From positions 1 through 64,000 of the forward strand of contig JADFNB010000010.1 of the NCBI GenBank assembly GCA_022563595.1: 64,000 nt of DNA, written 5' to 3'. The notes beneath the pieces are model-generated. The model did no database searches. It worked only from the letters and a program-made list of their open reading frames with translations, and was not told the origin of the DNA. The DNA is from Gemmatimonadota bacterium (lineage in GTDB: Bacteria > Gemmatimonadota > Gemmatimonadetes > Gemmatimonadales > GWC2-71-9). A program made the translations under genes and the position numbers. Shown here one piece after another: positions 36,002-44,107 of this stretch. Position 1 is the first letter of the stretch, and each line of letters begins with the position of its first letter.

Positions 36002-37767
36002 GGTCGCATCTGGATCCCGAGCGCTGCGAGTTCTTCCTCGTTCACGGTGGTGGGTGCACCCTCGAAAAGCGCGCGGGCGGCGGTCGTCTTCGGGAACGCA
36101 ATGACCTCGCGGATGTTGGGGACGCCTGCCAGGAGCATGACCACACGGTCGAAGCCGATCGCGAACCCGCCGTGCGGTGGCGCGCCACCCGCGAGCGCGT
36201 CGAGCAGGAATCCGAACCGGTGCCGGGCATCCGCCTCGCTCATGCCCAGTGCCTGAAAGATGCGCATCTGAACCCGCTGATCGGTGATACGGATCGAGCC
36301 GCTGCCCAGCTCGTATCCGTTGTAGACCACGTCGTAGTGGTGGGCCCGCACGCCGTCGGATTCGCCCGCCATGAACCGGTCCAGATCGTCCTCGTGCGGG
36401 GCCGTGAACGGGTGGTGCGCGAAGACTGGAGCCCCGGTTTGGGGATCGCGCTCGAACAGCGGGAAATCCACAATCCAGACGAACGCGTGCGCTGCGGCGG
36501 GTGTCGGATCGAGTCGCGTGATGAGAGCCCGCCTCACCGTGTCGAGCGCCGCGGACGTCGTAGCGTCGTGGCCGGCGGCGGCCAGCAGCAGGTCTCCGTC
36601 GCGGAGCATGAAGAGTTCCGCCGTGGCGCCGTCGAGCTTGGACAGGGGACCGGTGAGTTGGTCACCCTGGCGCTTCAGCGTCGCGAGCCCGCCGGCTCCC
36701 GCCCCCTTGGCCAACGTCGTGAGTCCGTCCACGTCTTTACGGGAGATCGCCGCCCCTCCCGGCACCCGGATTCCGCGAACGCGCCCGCCCTGGGCTAGTG
36801 CTTCCTCGAAGATCCGGAAGCCGCGGCCCCGCACGACGTCGGAGAGATCGCTCAGCTCGAAGCCGAAACGGAGATCCGGCTTGTCCGTCCCGAACCGCTC
36901 CATCGCCTCGCCGTAGCGCAGCCGTGGGAACGGTGCCGTCACCGGCATGCCCGCTTCGTCCCAAAGGGCGCCGAGCACGGCTTCGACCGCGGCATGGACA
37001 TCGTCCGGTCGGACAAACGATGCCTCGAGATCGATCTGCGTGAACTCCGGCTGCCGGTCGTGACGCAGATCCTCATCGCGAAAGCAACGCGCTATCTGGA
37101 AGTACCGGTCGAATCCGGAAATCATCAGCAGCTGTTTGTAGATCTGCGGAGACTGCGGCAGCGCGTAGAACCGGTTGCGGTGCAGCCGGGACGGCACGAG
37201 GTAGTCGCGGGCCCCTTCGGGTGTGGGTTTTGTCAGGATAGGCGTCTCGATCTCGAGGAATCCGAGATCCGAGAGGGTGGCGCGTGCCCGCTGGAGCAGG
37301 CGGTGCCGCAGGATGAGGTTGCGTTGGATCTCGGGGCGTCGCAGGTCCAAGTGCCGGTATTGCAGCCGTAATTCCTCCGACGGCAACGGTTCGCCCTTCG
37401 TTCTCCAGACCGGTATGGGGAGTGTCGCCGGCGCCGGGCCTACCACCTCGAGAGACGTCGCCCGGACCTCCACGTCGCCCGTGGGAAGGTCCGGGTTGAG
37501 TTGATCAGCGGGACGCGCGACGACCGATCCATCGAGCAGCACAACCGATTCCGCAAAGACCGTCCCCGCGCGCTCCAGAACCTCCGGCGGGGTCCAGTCG
37601 GGGCCGAACGCGACCTGCACCAGGCCATCGCGATCTCGGAGATCGAAAAAAACGAGCCCACCGAGATCGCGGCGGCGGTGAACCCAGCCCCCGAGCCGGA
37701 CTCGTGCGCCGCAGTGTTCACTGCGGAGCGCACCGCACCGATGCGTACGCATCGCGGTGGCGGTCAT
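35998..37767 (-). CDS. aspS: Aspartyl-tRNA synthetase, 589 aa
   Basis: This is a class II synthetase. The N-terminal OB-fold has LGGWVHRRRDLGGLVFFDLR, motif 2 has FQIARCFRDEDLRHDRQPEFTQ and motif 3 has GGFAIGFDRVVMLLAG. An insert (GAD) domain at about 290-420 marks it as the bacterial type. GAGGAA lies about 5 nt before the ATG. Whether it is discriminating or also charges tRNA-Asn cannot be told by eye. It is the first gene of the long leftward run. Confidence 0.95.
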   Translation of the reverse strand: MTATAMRTHRCGALRSEHCGARVRLGGWVHRRRDLGGLVFFDLRDRDGLVQVAFGPDWTPPEVLERAGTVFAESVVLLDGSVVARPADQLNPDLPTGDVEVRATSLEVVGPAPATLPIPVWRTKGEPLPSEELRLQYRHLDLRRPEIQRNLILRHRLLQRARATLSDLGFLEIETPILTKPTPEGARDYLVPSRLHRNRFYALPQSPQIYKQLLMISGFDRYFQIARCFRDEDLRHDRQPEFTQIDLEASFVRPDDVHAAVEAVLGALWDEAGMPVTAPFPRLRYGEAMERFGTDKPDLRFGFELSDLSDVVRGRGFRIFEEALAQGGRVRGIRVPGGAAISRKDVDGLTTLAKGAGAGGLATLKRQGDQLTGPLSKLDGATAELFMLRDGDLLLAAAGHDATTSAALDTVRRALITRLDPTPAAAHAFVWIVDFPLFERDPQTGAPVFAHHPFTAPHEDDLDRFMAGESDGVRAHHYDVVYNGYELGSGSIRITDQRVQMRIFQALGMSEADARHRFGFLLDALAGGAPPHGGFAIGFDRVVMLLAGVPNIREVIAFPKTTAARALFEGAPTTVNEEELAALGIQMRP

Positions 37768-37955
37768 CGATTCCTCAGACTAATTGCCGGTGGAAGAACG
37801 CCGATAACCCCGAAACGGCCAGAAGTCGCCTGACGCGTGGAGACGCCGGGAGAGGAGTGGGACCGGGGCGGCCGGGTTGCGCACGCCTGGCGGAGTCAAG
37901 TGCTCCTGGGGCTACACGGCGCAAGCCGCTCGAGTGCTAGCATTACCTCAACATA
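37768..37955. other. Divergent intergenic region between aspS and the outer-membrane protein gene
   Basis: The 188-nt spacer should hold promoters for both long transcription units. On plus, TAGCAT (37938-37943) lies 12 nt before the ATG as a possible -10. No convincing -35 was found for either direction, and no gene or RNA was recognised. Confidence 0.4.
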
Positions 37956-38921
37956 ATGGCACCCGAAACAGCCAGCAAGCGCCGGCTTGACACCCCGGGC
38001 CAGGCCGGTGAACCTACCGCCGTGCGGTCATTCTTGTTCGTCCTGCTCAGCGCCGCGGCGCTTCCACGAATCGCTGCCGCCCAGGCGCCCGCACTAGCCG
38101 AGTTGTGGCGCATCGCGGCCGGGACGCTCAGCAGCCCGGCGGCCCTCGGGCGCGGCCCGACGGGAGCGTTCTGGAACCCGGCAGCCGTGTATGATCTCCC
38201 CGGGCTCGCTGGCGGCATAGAGGTGCTGCAAACGCCGGACGTCGTGTCATTGAGCGGGGTGATGGGGGGCGTAACTCAGCGCATCGGCCGCCGGATAGCT
38301 GTGGGGGCGCTCGTCGGGCGTCTCTCAATAAAGGGCCTGGTACGGACGACCACGTCTCCTACCAGCGAGTTGGGCGAGATCCCCGTCTACGCGCAGCTCG
38401 CGGGCCTCTCGCTCGGCGTGCGGGTCGGCCCGGCGGTGTTGGCCACCATGGTTCGGGTTCACGACACCCGGGTCGATGCGCGATCCGACGGGGGCACAAC
38501 CGTCGATGTAGGGGTTCGGCTCGAACCGACCGATCGGCTGACCCTGGCCGCCGCATCGCGTTTCGCCCCGGCGGTCTTGGGCGGCGACCGGTCCACCGAC
38601 TACGGAGTCGCCGGTGAATACCGGATTAGGACGACGACCGTGTGGGGCGCGCGGACGCTGGTGGTCGGGCGGTACGGGATCAACTATCGACCCGACGTAG
38701 GGGTGGAACACGGGTTCAGCGCCGGGGTCGCCCTACAGGACCGGTTGCGCGTCGATCTGGGATGGACACGCGAACAGGGCTTCGGAACTACCGCCTGGCG
38801 CTCGGTCGTCTCCGTCGGGTTGCTGGTCGGGCGCTACGCCATCGAGATCGCGCGCGGTTCCGGATTCAATGGATTGGGGGCGAGCTTCCGCCTCAGCCTG
38901 AACGCCAACATCCTGCCGTGA
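37956..38921 (+). CDS. Outer-membrane beta-barrel protein, PorV/OmpP1-like, 321 aa
   Basis: A signal peptide (VRSFLFVLLSAAALPRIAAA) is followed by GPTGAFWNPAAVYDLPGL, the AxWNPA-type motif of PorV/FadL-like barrels. Many alternating beta strands follow, and the chain ends in FRLSLNANILP. The ATG at 37956 adds 22 residues before the signal peptide; GTG at 38022 would give a classical signal and may be the true start. The substrate or role is unknown. The gene overlaps rlmN by a GTGA junction. Confidence 0.7.
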   Translation: MAPETASKRRLDTPGQAGEPTAVRSFLFVLLSAAALPRIAAAQAPALAELWRIAAGTLSSPAALGRGPTGAFWNPAAVYDLPGLAGGIEVLQTPDVVSLSGVMGGVTQRIGRRIAVGALVGRLSIKGLVRTTTSPTSELGEIPVYAQLAGLSLGVRVGPAVLATMVRVHDTRVDARSDGGTTVDVGVRLEPTDRLTLAAASRFAPAVLGGDRSTDYGVAGEYRIRTTTVWGARTLVVGRYGINYRPDVGVEHGFSAGVALQDRLRVDLGWTREQGFGTTAWRSVVSVGLLVGRYAIEIARGSGFNGLGASFRLSLNANILP

Positions 38922-39955
38922 ACTGGTTTGACGCGACCCCGCAAGCCGCCGCCCGGCTGATTGAGATTTGGGCGGCGGCCCGGGGCGAGCCGCCGTACCG
39001 TGCGCGGCAGATCCTTCCCCGCCTGTGGCAAAGGCCGATCGCCGGCTGGGACGAGGCGACCGACCTCCCGCGTGCTGTCATCGACGTCCTGCAGCGCGAA
39101 CAGCCCGTCCCCCGACCGTCACGCGTCGCGGAACAACGCTCGACCGACGGCACGGTGAAGTTTCTCTGGCGCTTTGCCGACGGAACCGCCGTCGAGTCGG
39201 TGCTCATTCCCGAAGGCAAACGGCGCACCCTGTGCATCTCGTCACAGGCAGGCTGTGCGTTCGGATGCGTCTTCTGCGCTACGGGCCGGATGGGGTTCGG
39301 CCGCCACCTCACCCCGTCGGAGATCGCCGCTCAAGTGCGCGAGCTGCTCCTGGATGCCGAGTTCGGCAAACCGTCCAACGTCGTGTTCATGGGTATGGGC
39401 GAGCCGCTGCACAACTGGCAGGCGGTGGACGTGGCCCTCACGATCCTGAACGACGCGCTCGGGTTCGGCATTGGCGCGCGCCACATCACAGTGAGCACGG
39501 TGGGGATCATCCCAGGATTGCGCCATCTCGCGACCCGTCCCGAGCAGTTTCAGGTGGCACTTTCCCTGCACGCGGCCGACAGTCGCACCCGGCGCGCCTT
39601 GATGCCGGTCGAGGGGAAGTATCCGCTGAGCGAGGTGATCGAGGTCCTGCGCGCCTTCCCACGGCGCGTCACCCTCGAGTACGTCATGATCCGCGGGCGG
39701 AACGATCGGCCGCGCGACGCGGAGCGCCTGGCCGCTATCGCCGCGTCATTGGGTGCCCACGTGAACCTGCTGCCGCTGCATCCGGGCGGGTCGCCTGCGT
39801 TGGCTTCCACCGAAGCATCGGAGATACAGGCCTTCGCGAAGCTCGTAGCCGCGGGCGGCACCGAGGTCACCGTGCGGCGCAGCCGGGGCCTCGATATAGA
39901 CGCTGCGTGCGGGCAGCTACGGGTGACGGCCGATCGCGATCGCGTCCGGACCTAG
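38918..39955 (+). CDS. rlmN: 23S rRNA (A2503-C2)/tRNA (A37-C2) methyltransferase, radical SAM, 345 aa
   Basis: CAFGCVFCATGRMGF is the CxxxCxxC radical SAM motif in its RlmN form. FMGMGEPLHNW is the SAM-binding motif, and STVGIIPGL and LSLHAADSRTRRALMP are typical. RSRGLDIDAACGQL near the C-terminus carries the Cys needed to resolve the methyl intermediate. The GTG at 38918 forms a GTGA overlap with the upstream stop and gives the normal length. Its 3' end overlaps the convergent LytR_C gene by 39 nt. Confidence 0.95.
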   Translation: MNWFDATPQAAARLIEIWAAARGEPPYRARQILPRLWQRPIAGWDEATDLPRAVIDVLQREQPVPRPSRVAEQRSTDGTVKFLWRFADGTAVESVLIPEGKRRTLCISSQAGCAFGCVFCATGRMGFGRHLTPSEIAAQVRELLLDAEFGKPSNVVFMGMGEPLHNWQAVDVALTILNDALGFGIGARHITVSTVGIIPGLRHLATRPEQFQVALSLHAADSRTRRALMPVEGKYPLSEVIEVLRAFPRRVTLEYVMIRGRNDRPRDAERLAAIAASLGAHVNLLPLHPGGSPALASTEASEIQAFAKLVAAGGTEVTVRRSRGLDIDAACGQLRVTADRDRVRT

Positions 39956-40309
39956 CAGCACCGTCACGTCGAGGAGGAGCTGGGGGTCGGGATCGACGGT
40001 GATTTGTCCCAGGCCGAGCGCGTCGCGCACCGGGAACGCCGCGGTGGTATCGCCGCGTCGCACGATGACCATGGTGGAGCCGGCGCCCGGCCCGGAACCG
40101 GTGAAAACGACATCGATACCCCTGCGGCGAAGGAAACGGGTGACCCGACGTGCCAGCCCGTCGATATCGGTGCCGTTCAATACCTCGACCTGGAGCCTAA
40201 TCGCCTCACCGGGAATCGGGAACGCCGACTCGCCCGACTCCCGTGCGGTCCACCGCCACATGACCAGCCCCGTGATTACGAGCGCGAGGGCCGCCAGAGC
40301 CCACCTCAA
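39917..40309 (-). CDS. LytR C-terminal-type (LytR_C) membrane-anchored protein, about 130 aa
   Basis: One N-terminal helix (ALAALALVITGLVMW) is followed by IRLQVEVLNGTDIDGLARRV, the start of a LytR_C domain. This fold is found after LytR-CpsA-Psr domains and alone in envelope proteins. No LCP catalytic domain is present. The start is probably TTG at 40309 (TTGA overlap with the HD gene); the frame itself opens further upstream without similarity. The role is likely in the cell envelope but unproven. Confidence 0.65.
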   Translation of the reverse strand: MRWALAALALVITGLVMWRWTARESGESAFPIPGEAIRLQVEVLNGTDIDGLARRVTRFLRRRGIDVVFTGSGPGAGSTMVIVRRGDTTAAFPVRDALGLGQITVDPDPQLLLDVTVLLGPDAIAIGRHP

Positions 40310-40848
40310 ACGAGCGCGTTCCAGAATGCTACCGTCTGCTCGAGGAGCGGTTTGCCGCTGGAGAGGGCAACGATGATTCGTTCCTGAGCGACCTCGCGCA
40401 ACACGGCCGCCGGACTCGCCGGCACGCGCGCTACCCGTTCCGCCCGCTGGGTGACCGGCATCCGGCGTCCGGGTTCCAGGTAATCGGCGAGGTAGAGCAT
40501 CCGACCCGTCTGGTTCCATCCCGCGTAGCCAACCGAGTGGTAGCGGATGGCATCGAGCACACCCTGGTCCTGTTCCCCGTGGGCCCTCGCCATCTCGGCA
40601 GCCGCCGGTCCGTGCAGCAGCTGGGGATGGTCGAACAGCGGGCCCGCAAGTCGTCGAAGCTCATCTTCGGGGGCATCTTTCAGGGTATCGTGGAGGTAGG
40701 CTCCCCGAAGCCAGCGATCCAGTTCGTGGCCGTCCACGTCGAGTCGGCCGGCCCAGTCCCTGAGGAGCACGGCGACTCGCTCGATGTGCGAGCGGCGCCG
40801 GTCCGAGATCTTTGCCCACGCGGGAATACCCGACGAGACGTCAGCCAT
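40306..40848 (-). CDS. YqeK-like HD-domain phosphohydrolase, 180 aa
   Basis: The HD motif is GAYLHDTLKDAP, with HIERVAVLLRDWA before it. LLHGPAAAEMAR, IRYHSVGYAGWN and LYLADYLEPGR follow, matching YqeK. YqeK enzymes split Ap4A symmetrically and are usually next to a nucleotidyltransferase (nadD) and rsfS. Here the neighbours are panC and a LytR_C gene instead. The ATG at 40848 overlaps panC by 8 nt; an ATG at 40860 is also possible. Confidence 0.8.
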   Translation of the reverse strand: MADVSSGIPAWAKISDRRRSHIERVAVLLRDWAGRLDVDGHELDRWLRGAYLHDTLKDAPEDELRRLAGPLFDHPQLLHGPAAAEMARAHGEQDQGVLDAIRYHSVGYAGWNQTGRMLYLADYLEPGRRMPVTQRAERVARVPASPAAVLREVAQERIIVALSSGKPLLEQTVAFWNALV

Positions 40849-41716
40849 CGAGGAAGACATCGGACGCTGTTCCCTCTCCCAACACCACGTTGTCGATGAG
40901 TCGCGTCGCGCCCACGCGCGCGGCGAGGACGAGAACCGTACGATCCTGCACTCGCCGCGCCGGTGCAAGCGTTTCCGGATCAACGGCGTCAATGTACTCG
41001 ACGCGCATCAGCTGCTCGTTTTCCAGCTCCCGGCGAACGGCGGCGACGACCGTCTCCGGTTCGGTTGCGCCTTCCCTGTACGCGCGGTGGCCGGCATCGA
41101 GGGCTCGCGGAATCGCGGCGGCGGCGCGCCGTTCGTCTGGTGTCAGATAAGCATTGCGGGAGCTGAGCGCGAGCCCGTCGGACTCCCGGACCGTCGGCGC
41201 GACATCGAGCTGGACCTCCAGGTTCAGGTCGTCGACCATGCGACCGAGGATGATTGCCTGCTGGGCGTCCTTCCGCCCGAAGACCGCGATGTCTGGCTCG
41301 ACGATGTGCAGCAACTTCAGCACAACCAGCATCACGCCGGCGAAATGTCCCGGGCGCAACGGCCCGCACAGGTGAGCGCCGAGGGATCCGGGGTCGAGGG
41401 CGACGCTAGCCGCTCGCGGGTACATTTCGCTCACCGATGGGACGAAGAGACAGTCGACGCCCCTCCGCTCCGCTAGACCGCGATCGCGCTCTAGGTCGCG
41501 TGGATACCGATCAAAGTCCTCGCCCGGACCGAACTGCGTCGGGTTGACGAACACGCTCAACACCGTGGCGTCCGCGAGGTCGCGGGATCGATCGACCAGG
41601 CTGAGGTGACCCTCGTGCAGGTGCCCCATGGTAGGCACGAATCCGACACGGCGGCCGGCATGCCGCTGCTCTTCACGCCAACGCCGCATGTCGCTAATCG
41701 TGGCGTGCTGGATCAT
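40841..41716 (-). CDS. panC: Pantothenate synthetase, 291 aa
   Basis: VGFVPTMGHLHEGHLSLVDR holds the HIGH-type nucleotide motif. SVFVNPTQFGPGEDFDRYPR, FGRKDAQQAIILGRMVDDL and LALSSRNAYL (the KMSKS-like loop) complete a full-length enzyme. It joins pantoate and beta-alanine using ATP. It overlaps panB (ATGA), so the last steps of pantothenate synthesis are encoded together. Confidence 0.95.
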   Translation of the reverse strand: MIQHATISDMRRWREEQRHAGRRVGFVPTMGHLHEGHLSLVDRSRDLADATVLSVFVNPTQFGPGEDFDRYPRDLERDRGLAERRGVDCLFVPSVSEMYPRAASVALDPGSLGAHLCGPLRPGHFAGVMLVVLKLLHIVEPDIAVFGRKDAQQAIILGRMVDDLNLEVQLDVAPTVRESDGLALSSRNAYLTPDERRAAAAIPRALDAGHRAYREGATEPETVVAAVRRELENEQLMRVEYIDAVDPETLAPARRVQDRTVLVLAARVGATRLIDNVVLGEGTASDVFLDG

Positions 41717-42528
41717 TCCGCAAAGCTGTGGGCGGCGTCCGGGTACCGACCCTCTCGTACGTCCGTGGCGTACGTCTCCACGGCCTCGCGGACGTCGTTG
41801 GCCAGCAGAGCGTAGCGCTTCAGGAATCTCGGTTGGAACCGCTCGTTGAGACCCAGCATGTCGTGCAGCACCAGCACCTGACCGTCGCAGTGTGGGCCCG
41901 ACCCGATGCCGATGGTGGGCATGGAAAGCGACTCGGTGATCTTGGCCGCGAGTGGCGTCGGCAGGAGTTCGAGCACCAGCGCGAAGGCACCCGCCTCCTC
42001 CAGAGCGTGGGCGTCGGCGATGAGCCGGTCCGCTTGCCCGGGGTCACGGCCCTGCACCCGCGCTCCGCCGAGCGCGTGCACGGACTGAGGCGTGAAGCCG
42101 AGGTGAGCCATTACGGGGATCCCGATCTCCACGAGGGCACGCACACTCGGTACCACCACGCGCCCGCCTTCGAGTTTCACCGCCTGGGCCCCGGTCTCCT
42201 GCATCACGCGACCCGCGTTGCGTTTCGTGTCTTCGGGCGAGATCTGGTAGCTCATGAAGGGCATATCGATTACGAGCAGTGCCCGCCGCACACCGGCCCG
42301 CACGATCCGGCCGTGGTAGATCATTTGGTCCAGCGTTGCCGCGAGCGTGCTTTCCTCGCCGCACAGTACCGTCACCAGGGAGTCTCCGACCAGCACAACG
42401 TCGACGCCGGCACCGTCTACGAGCGACCCGAAGAGCGCATCATAGGCTGTGAGTGCGACGATGCGCTCGCCGGCTGATTTCATGACGGCGAGCCGCCGGG
42501 TAGTCACGGGCCTGGGCTTATCGGACAT
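41713..42528 (-). CDS. panB: 3-methyl-2-oxobutanoate hydroxymethyltransferase, 271 aa
   Basis: IVALTAYDALFGSLVDGAGV, VLVGDSLVTVLCGEESTL and MAHLGFTPQSVHALGG are signature stretches. VKLEGG and TIGIGSGPHCDGQVLVLHD carry catalytic and metal-binding parts. It makes ketopantoate from alpha-ketoisovalerate. The start overlaps folK by 11 nt. Confidence 0.95.
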   Translation of the reverse strand: MSDKPRPVTTRRLAVMKSAGERIVALTAYDALFGSLVDGAGVDVVLVGDSLVTVLCGEESTLAATLDQMIYHGRIVRAGVRRALLVIDMPFMSYQISPEDTKRNAGRVMQETGAQAVKLEGGRVVVPSVRALVEIGIPVMAHLGFTPQSVHALGGARVQGRDPGQADRLIADAHALEEAGAFALVLELLPTPLAAKITESLSMPTIGIGSGPHCDGQVLVLHDMLGLNERFQPRFLKRYALLANDVREAVETYATDVREGRYPDAAHSFAE

Positions 42529-42937
42529 GAGGCTGTAGCTCCGCTAGTTCCCGCTGCCAGAACGCTCGGTGCGGCAGTTCCGGGTGCGGGATGGAGAGTT
42601 CGGGCTCGGTAACGCGGTGCTCGCCGAACCGCACGATATCGAGGTCGAGGGTGCGAGGTCCCCAGCGTTGGTCACGCACCCTTCCCGCGGCGCGTTCGAT
42701 CGCCTGGCACCGGGTCAGCAAGGTCCGAGGGGGGAGCGCGGTTCGCAGCAGTACCATCTGGTTGAGGTACGGCTTCTGCCCGGGCGGCCCGATCGGTGCC
42801 GTTTCGTCTATGGAGCTGGCCGCGACCAGTTCGGTGTTCGGCAGCTCGGCGAGGGCGGCACGCGCTACTGTGAGGTGCCGGGCACGGTCGCCGATGTTCG
42901 AGCCGAGCGCGACGAACGCCCATTCACGTCGCGGCAT
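42518..42937 (-). CDS. folK: 6-hydroxymethyl-7,8-dihydropterin pyrophosphokinase, 139 aa
   Basis: VALGSNIGDRARHL at the start, NQMVLLRTALPPRTLL in the middle and RWGPRTLDLDIVRFG near the end are the HPPK signatures, with the two Asp of DLDI binding magnesium. The enzyme is slightly short but has all key parts. The start overlaps the folB stop by 14 nt, keeping two consecutive folate steps coupled. Confidence 0.93.
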   Translation of the reverse strand: MPRREWAFVALGSNIGDRARHLTVARAALAELPNTELVAASSIDETAPIGPPGQKPYLNQMVLLRTALPPRTLLTRCQAIERAAGRVRDQRWGPRTLDLDIVRFGEHRVTEPELSIPHPELPHRAFWQRELAELQPHVR

Positions 42938-43304
42938 CGCGTTCGATCACAACCTCGACGTAGTCGAGCGGTCCGGGAATCGGCACGTGCGGCTTGCGCG
43001 CCGCAACACGAACACGACGGACTTTGGGCACGGCGAGCACGCGCTCGGCGATACGCTCGCACAGGGCTTCGAGGAGCTTGTGCGGGCTGGTGCCCACCGC
43101 GTCGGCTACCACCGCGTAAAGATCCCGGTAGTCAACCAGTTGGCTGGGAGAGTCGGTTGCCCCGACGGACCGCAACGGAAGCCAGACGGTGAGATCGAGT
43201 TCGAGTGGCTGGGGGACGGTCTTCTCGTGTGGCAGCAGACCCACGAGCGTGTGGAATCGCAGCCCCTTGAGCGATATGTGATCACTGGAATTCTGCATAT
43301 TCAC
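42924..43304 (-). CDS. folB: Dihydroneopterin aldolase, 126 aa
   Basis: ISLKGLRFHTLVGLLPHEK is the FolB opening with the conserved region around Gly-Leu-Leu-Pro-His-Glu. VDYRDLYAVVADAV and LLEALCERIAERVL follow, and the C-terminal VRVAARKPHVP carries the catalytic Lys-Pro region. The GTG at 43304 has GAGGTT at good spacing; ATG at 43298 is the alternative. Confidence 0.92.
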   Translation of the reverse strand: MNMQNSSDHISLKGLRFHTLVGLLPHEKTVPQPLELDLTVWLPLRSVGATDSPSQLVDYRDLYAVVADAVGTSPHKLLEALCERIAERVLAVPKVRRVRVAARKPHVPIPGPLDYVEVVIERDAAT

Positions 43305-43315
43305 GATAACCTCGA

Positions 43316-44107
43316 TCAGGCGACGGGCGCGGAGTGCAATGCTTCGCGCAACTCGCGCATGAGCTGACGGGCGGCGGGCGGGTCATTGCCGAGACGCTCG
43401 ACGAGGGCGCTTCCCACGACCACGCCGTCGGCAAAACCGGCGACCCGTTTGGCCTGCTCGCCCGTCCCGATGCCGAAGCCCACCGCCACCGGAAGATCGC
43501 TCTCCTCGTGCAACCTGGCCACCATCTGCTCGAGCGCCCCGGTCACCTCGGTGGGTGCGCCCGTCACGCCGAGCCGGGCGATCAGGTAGAGAAACCCGGT
43601 TGCGTTCGTGGCGATACGCTTCAGACGGGCGGGCCCGGTCGTGACGGCGACCAGCCGGATCAGGTCGAGGGCGCTGGCCTGCATTGTTGCCTCGATCTCG
43701 CGGTCCGCTCCGGCCGGCAGGTCGGTCAGGAGGATGCCGGAGAATCCCGCTGCCTCCGCATCGTCGAGAAAACGCTCGACGCCGTACGCCAGGATAGGAT
43801 TGACGTAGGAAAACGCAATAGTGGGGATGCCGAGCTTCGCCTCCCGCACGATCTCCAGCGTGCCGGCTACGGTCATCCCGGCGCGGAGTGCCTCGTGGGT
43901 GGAATGTTGAATCACCGGACCGTCGGCCAACGGATCGCTGAAGGGGATTCCCACCTCGATGAAGTCGGCGCCTTCGCTCTCCAGCATGCCGAGTGCGTCG
44001 ACGGTCGCCGTCCGCGACGGATATCCGGCCGTCACGTAGGGGATCAGGGCCGTACACCGTGCGGCGCGCACGGCCCTCCAGCGCGCCGCTATCCGGTGCT
44101 CAGACAA
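43316..44107 (-). CDS. trpA: Tryptophan synthase alpha chain, about 263 aa
   Basis: LIPYVTAGYPSRTATVDAL, FIEVGIPFSDPLADGPVIQ (catalytic Glu and Asp) and LLTDLPAG are typical, as is VAVGFGIGTGEQAKRV. The alpha chain cleaves indole-3-glycerol phosphate and passes indole to TrpB. TTG at 44107, overlapping the HD-GYP stop, gives a normal N-terminus; the frame continues upstream inside that gene without similarity. It is cut off from trpB by two signalling-type genes. Confidence 0.93.
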   Translation of the reverse strand: MSEHRIAARWRAVRAARCTALIPYVTAGYPSRTATVDALGMLESEGADFIEVGIPFSDPLADGPVIQHSTHEALRAGMTVAGTLEIVREAKLGIPTIAFSYVNPILAYGVERFLDDAEAAGFSGILLTDLPAGADREIEATMQASALDLIRLVAVTTGPARLKRIATNATGFLYLIARLGVTGAPTEVTGALEQMVARLHEESDLPVAVGFGIGTGEQAKRVAGFADGVVVGSALVERLGNDPPAARQLMRELREALHSAPVA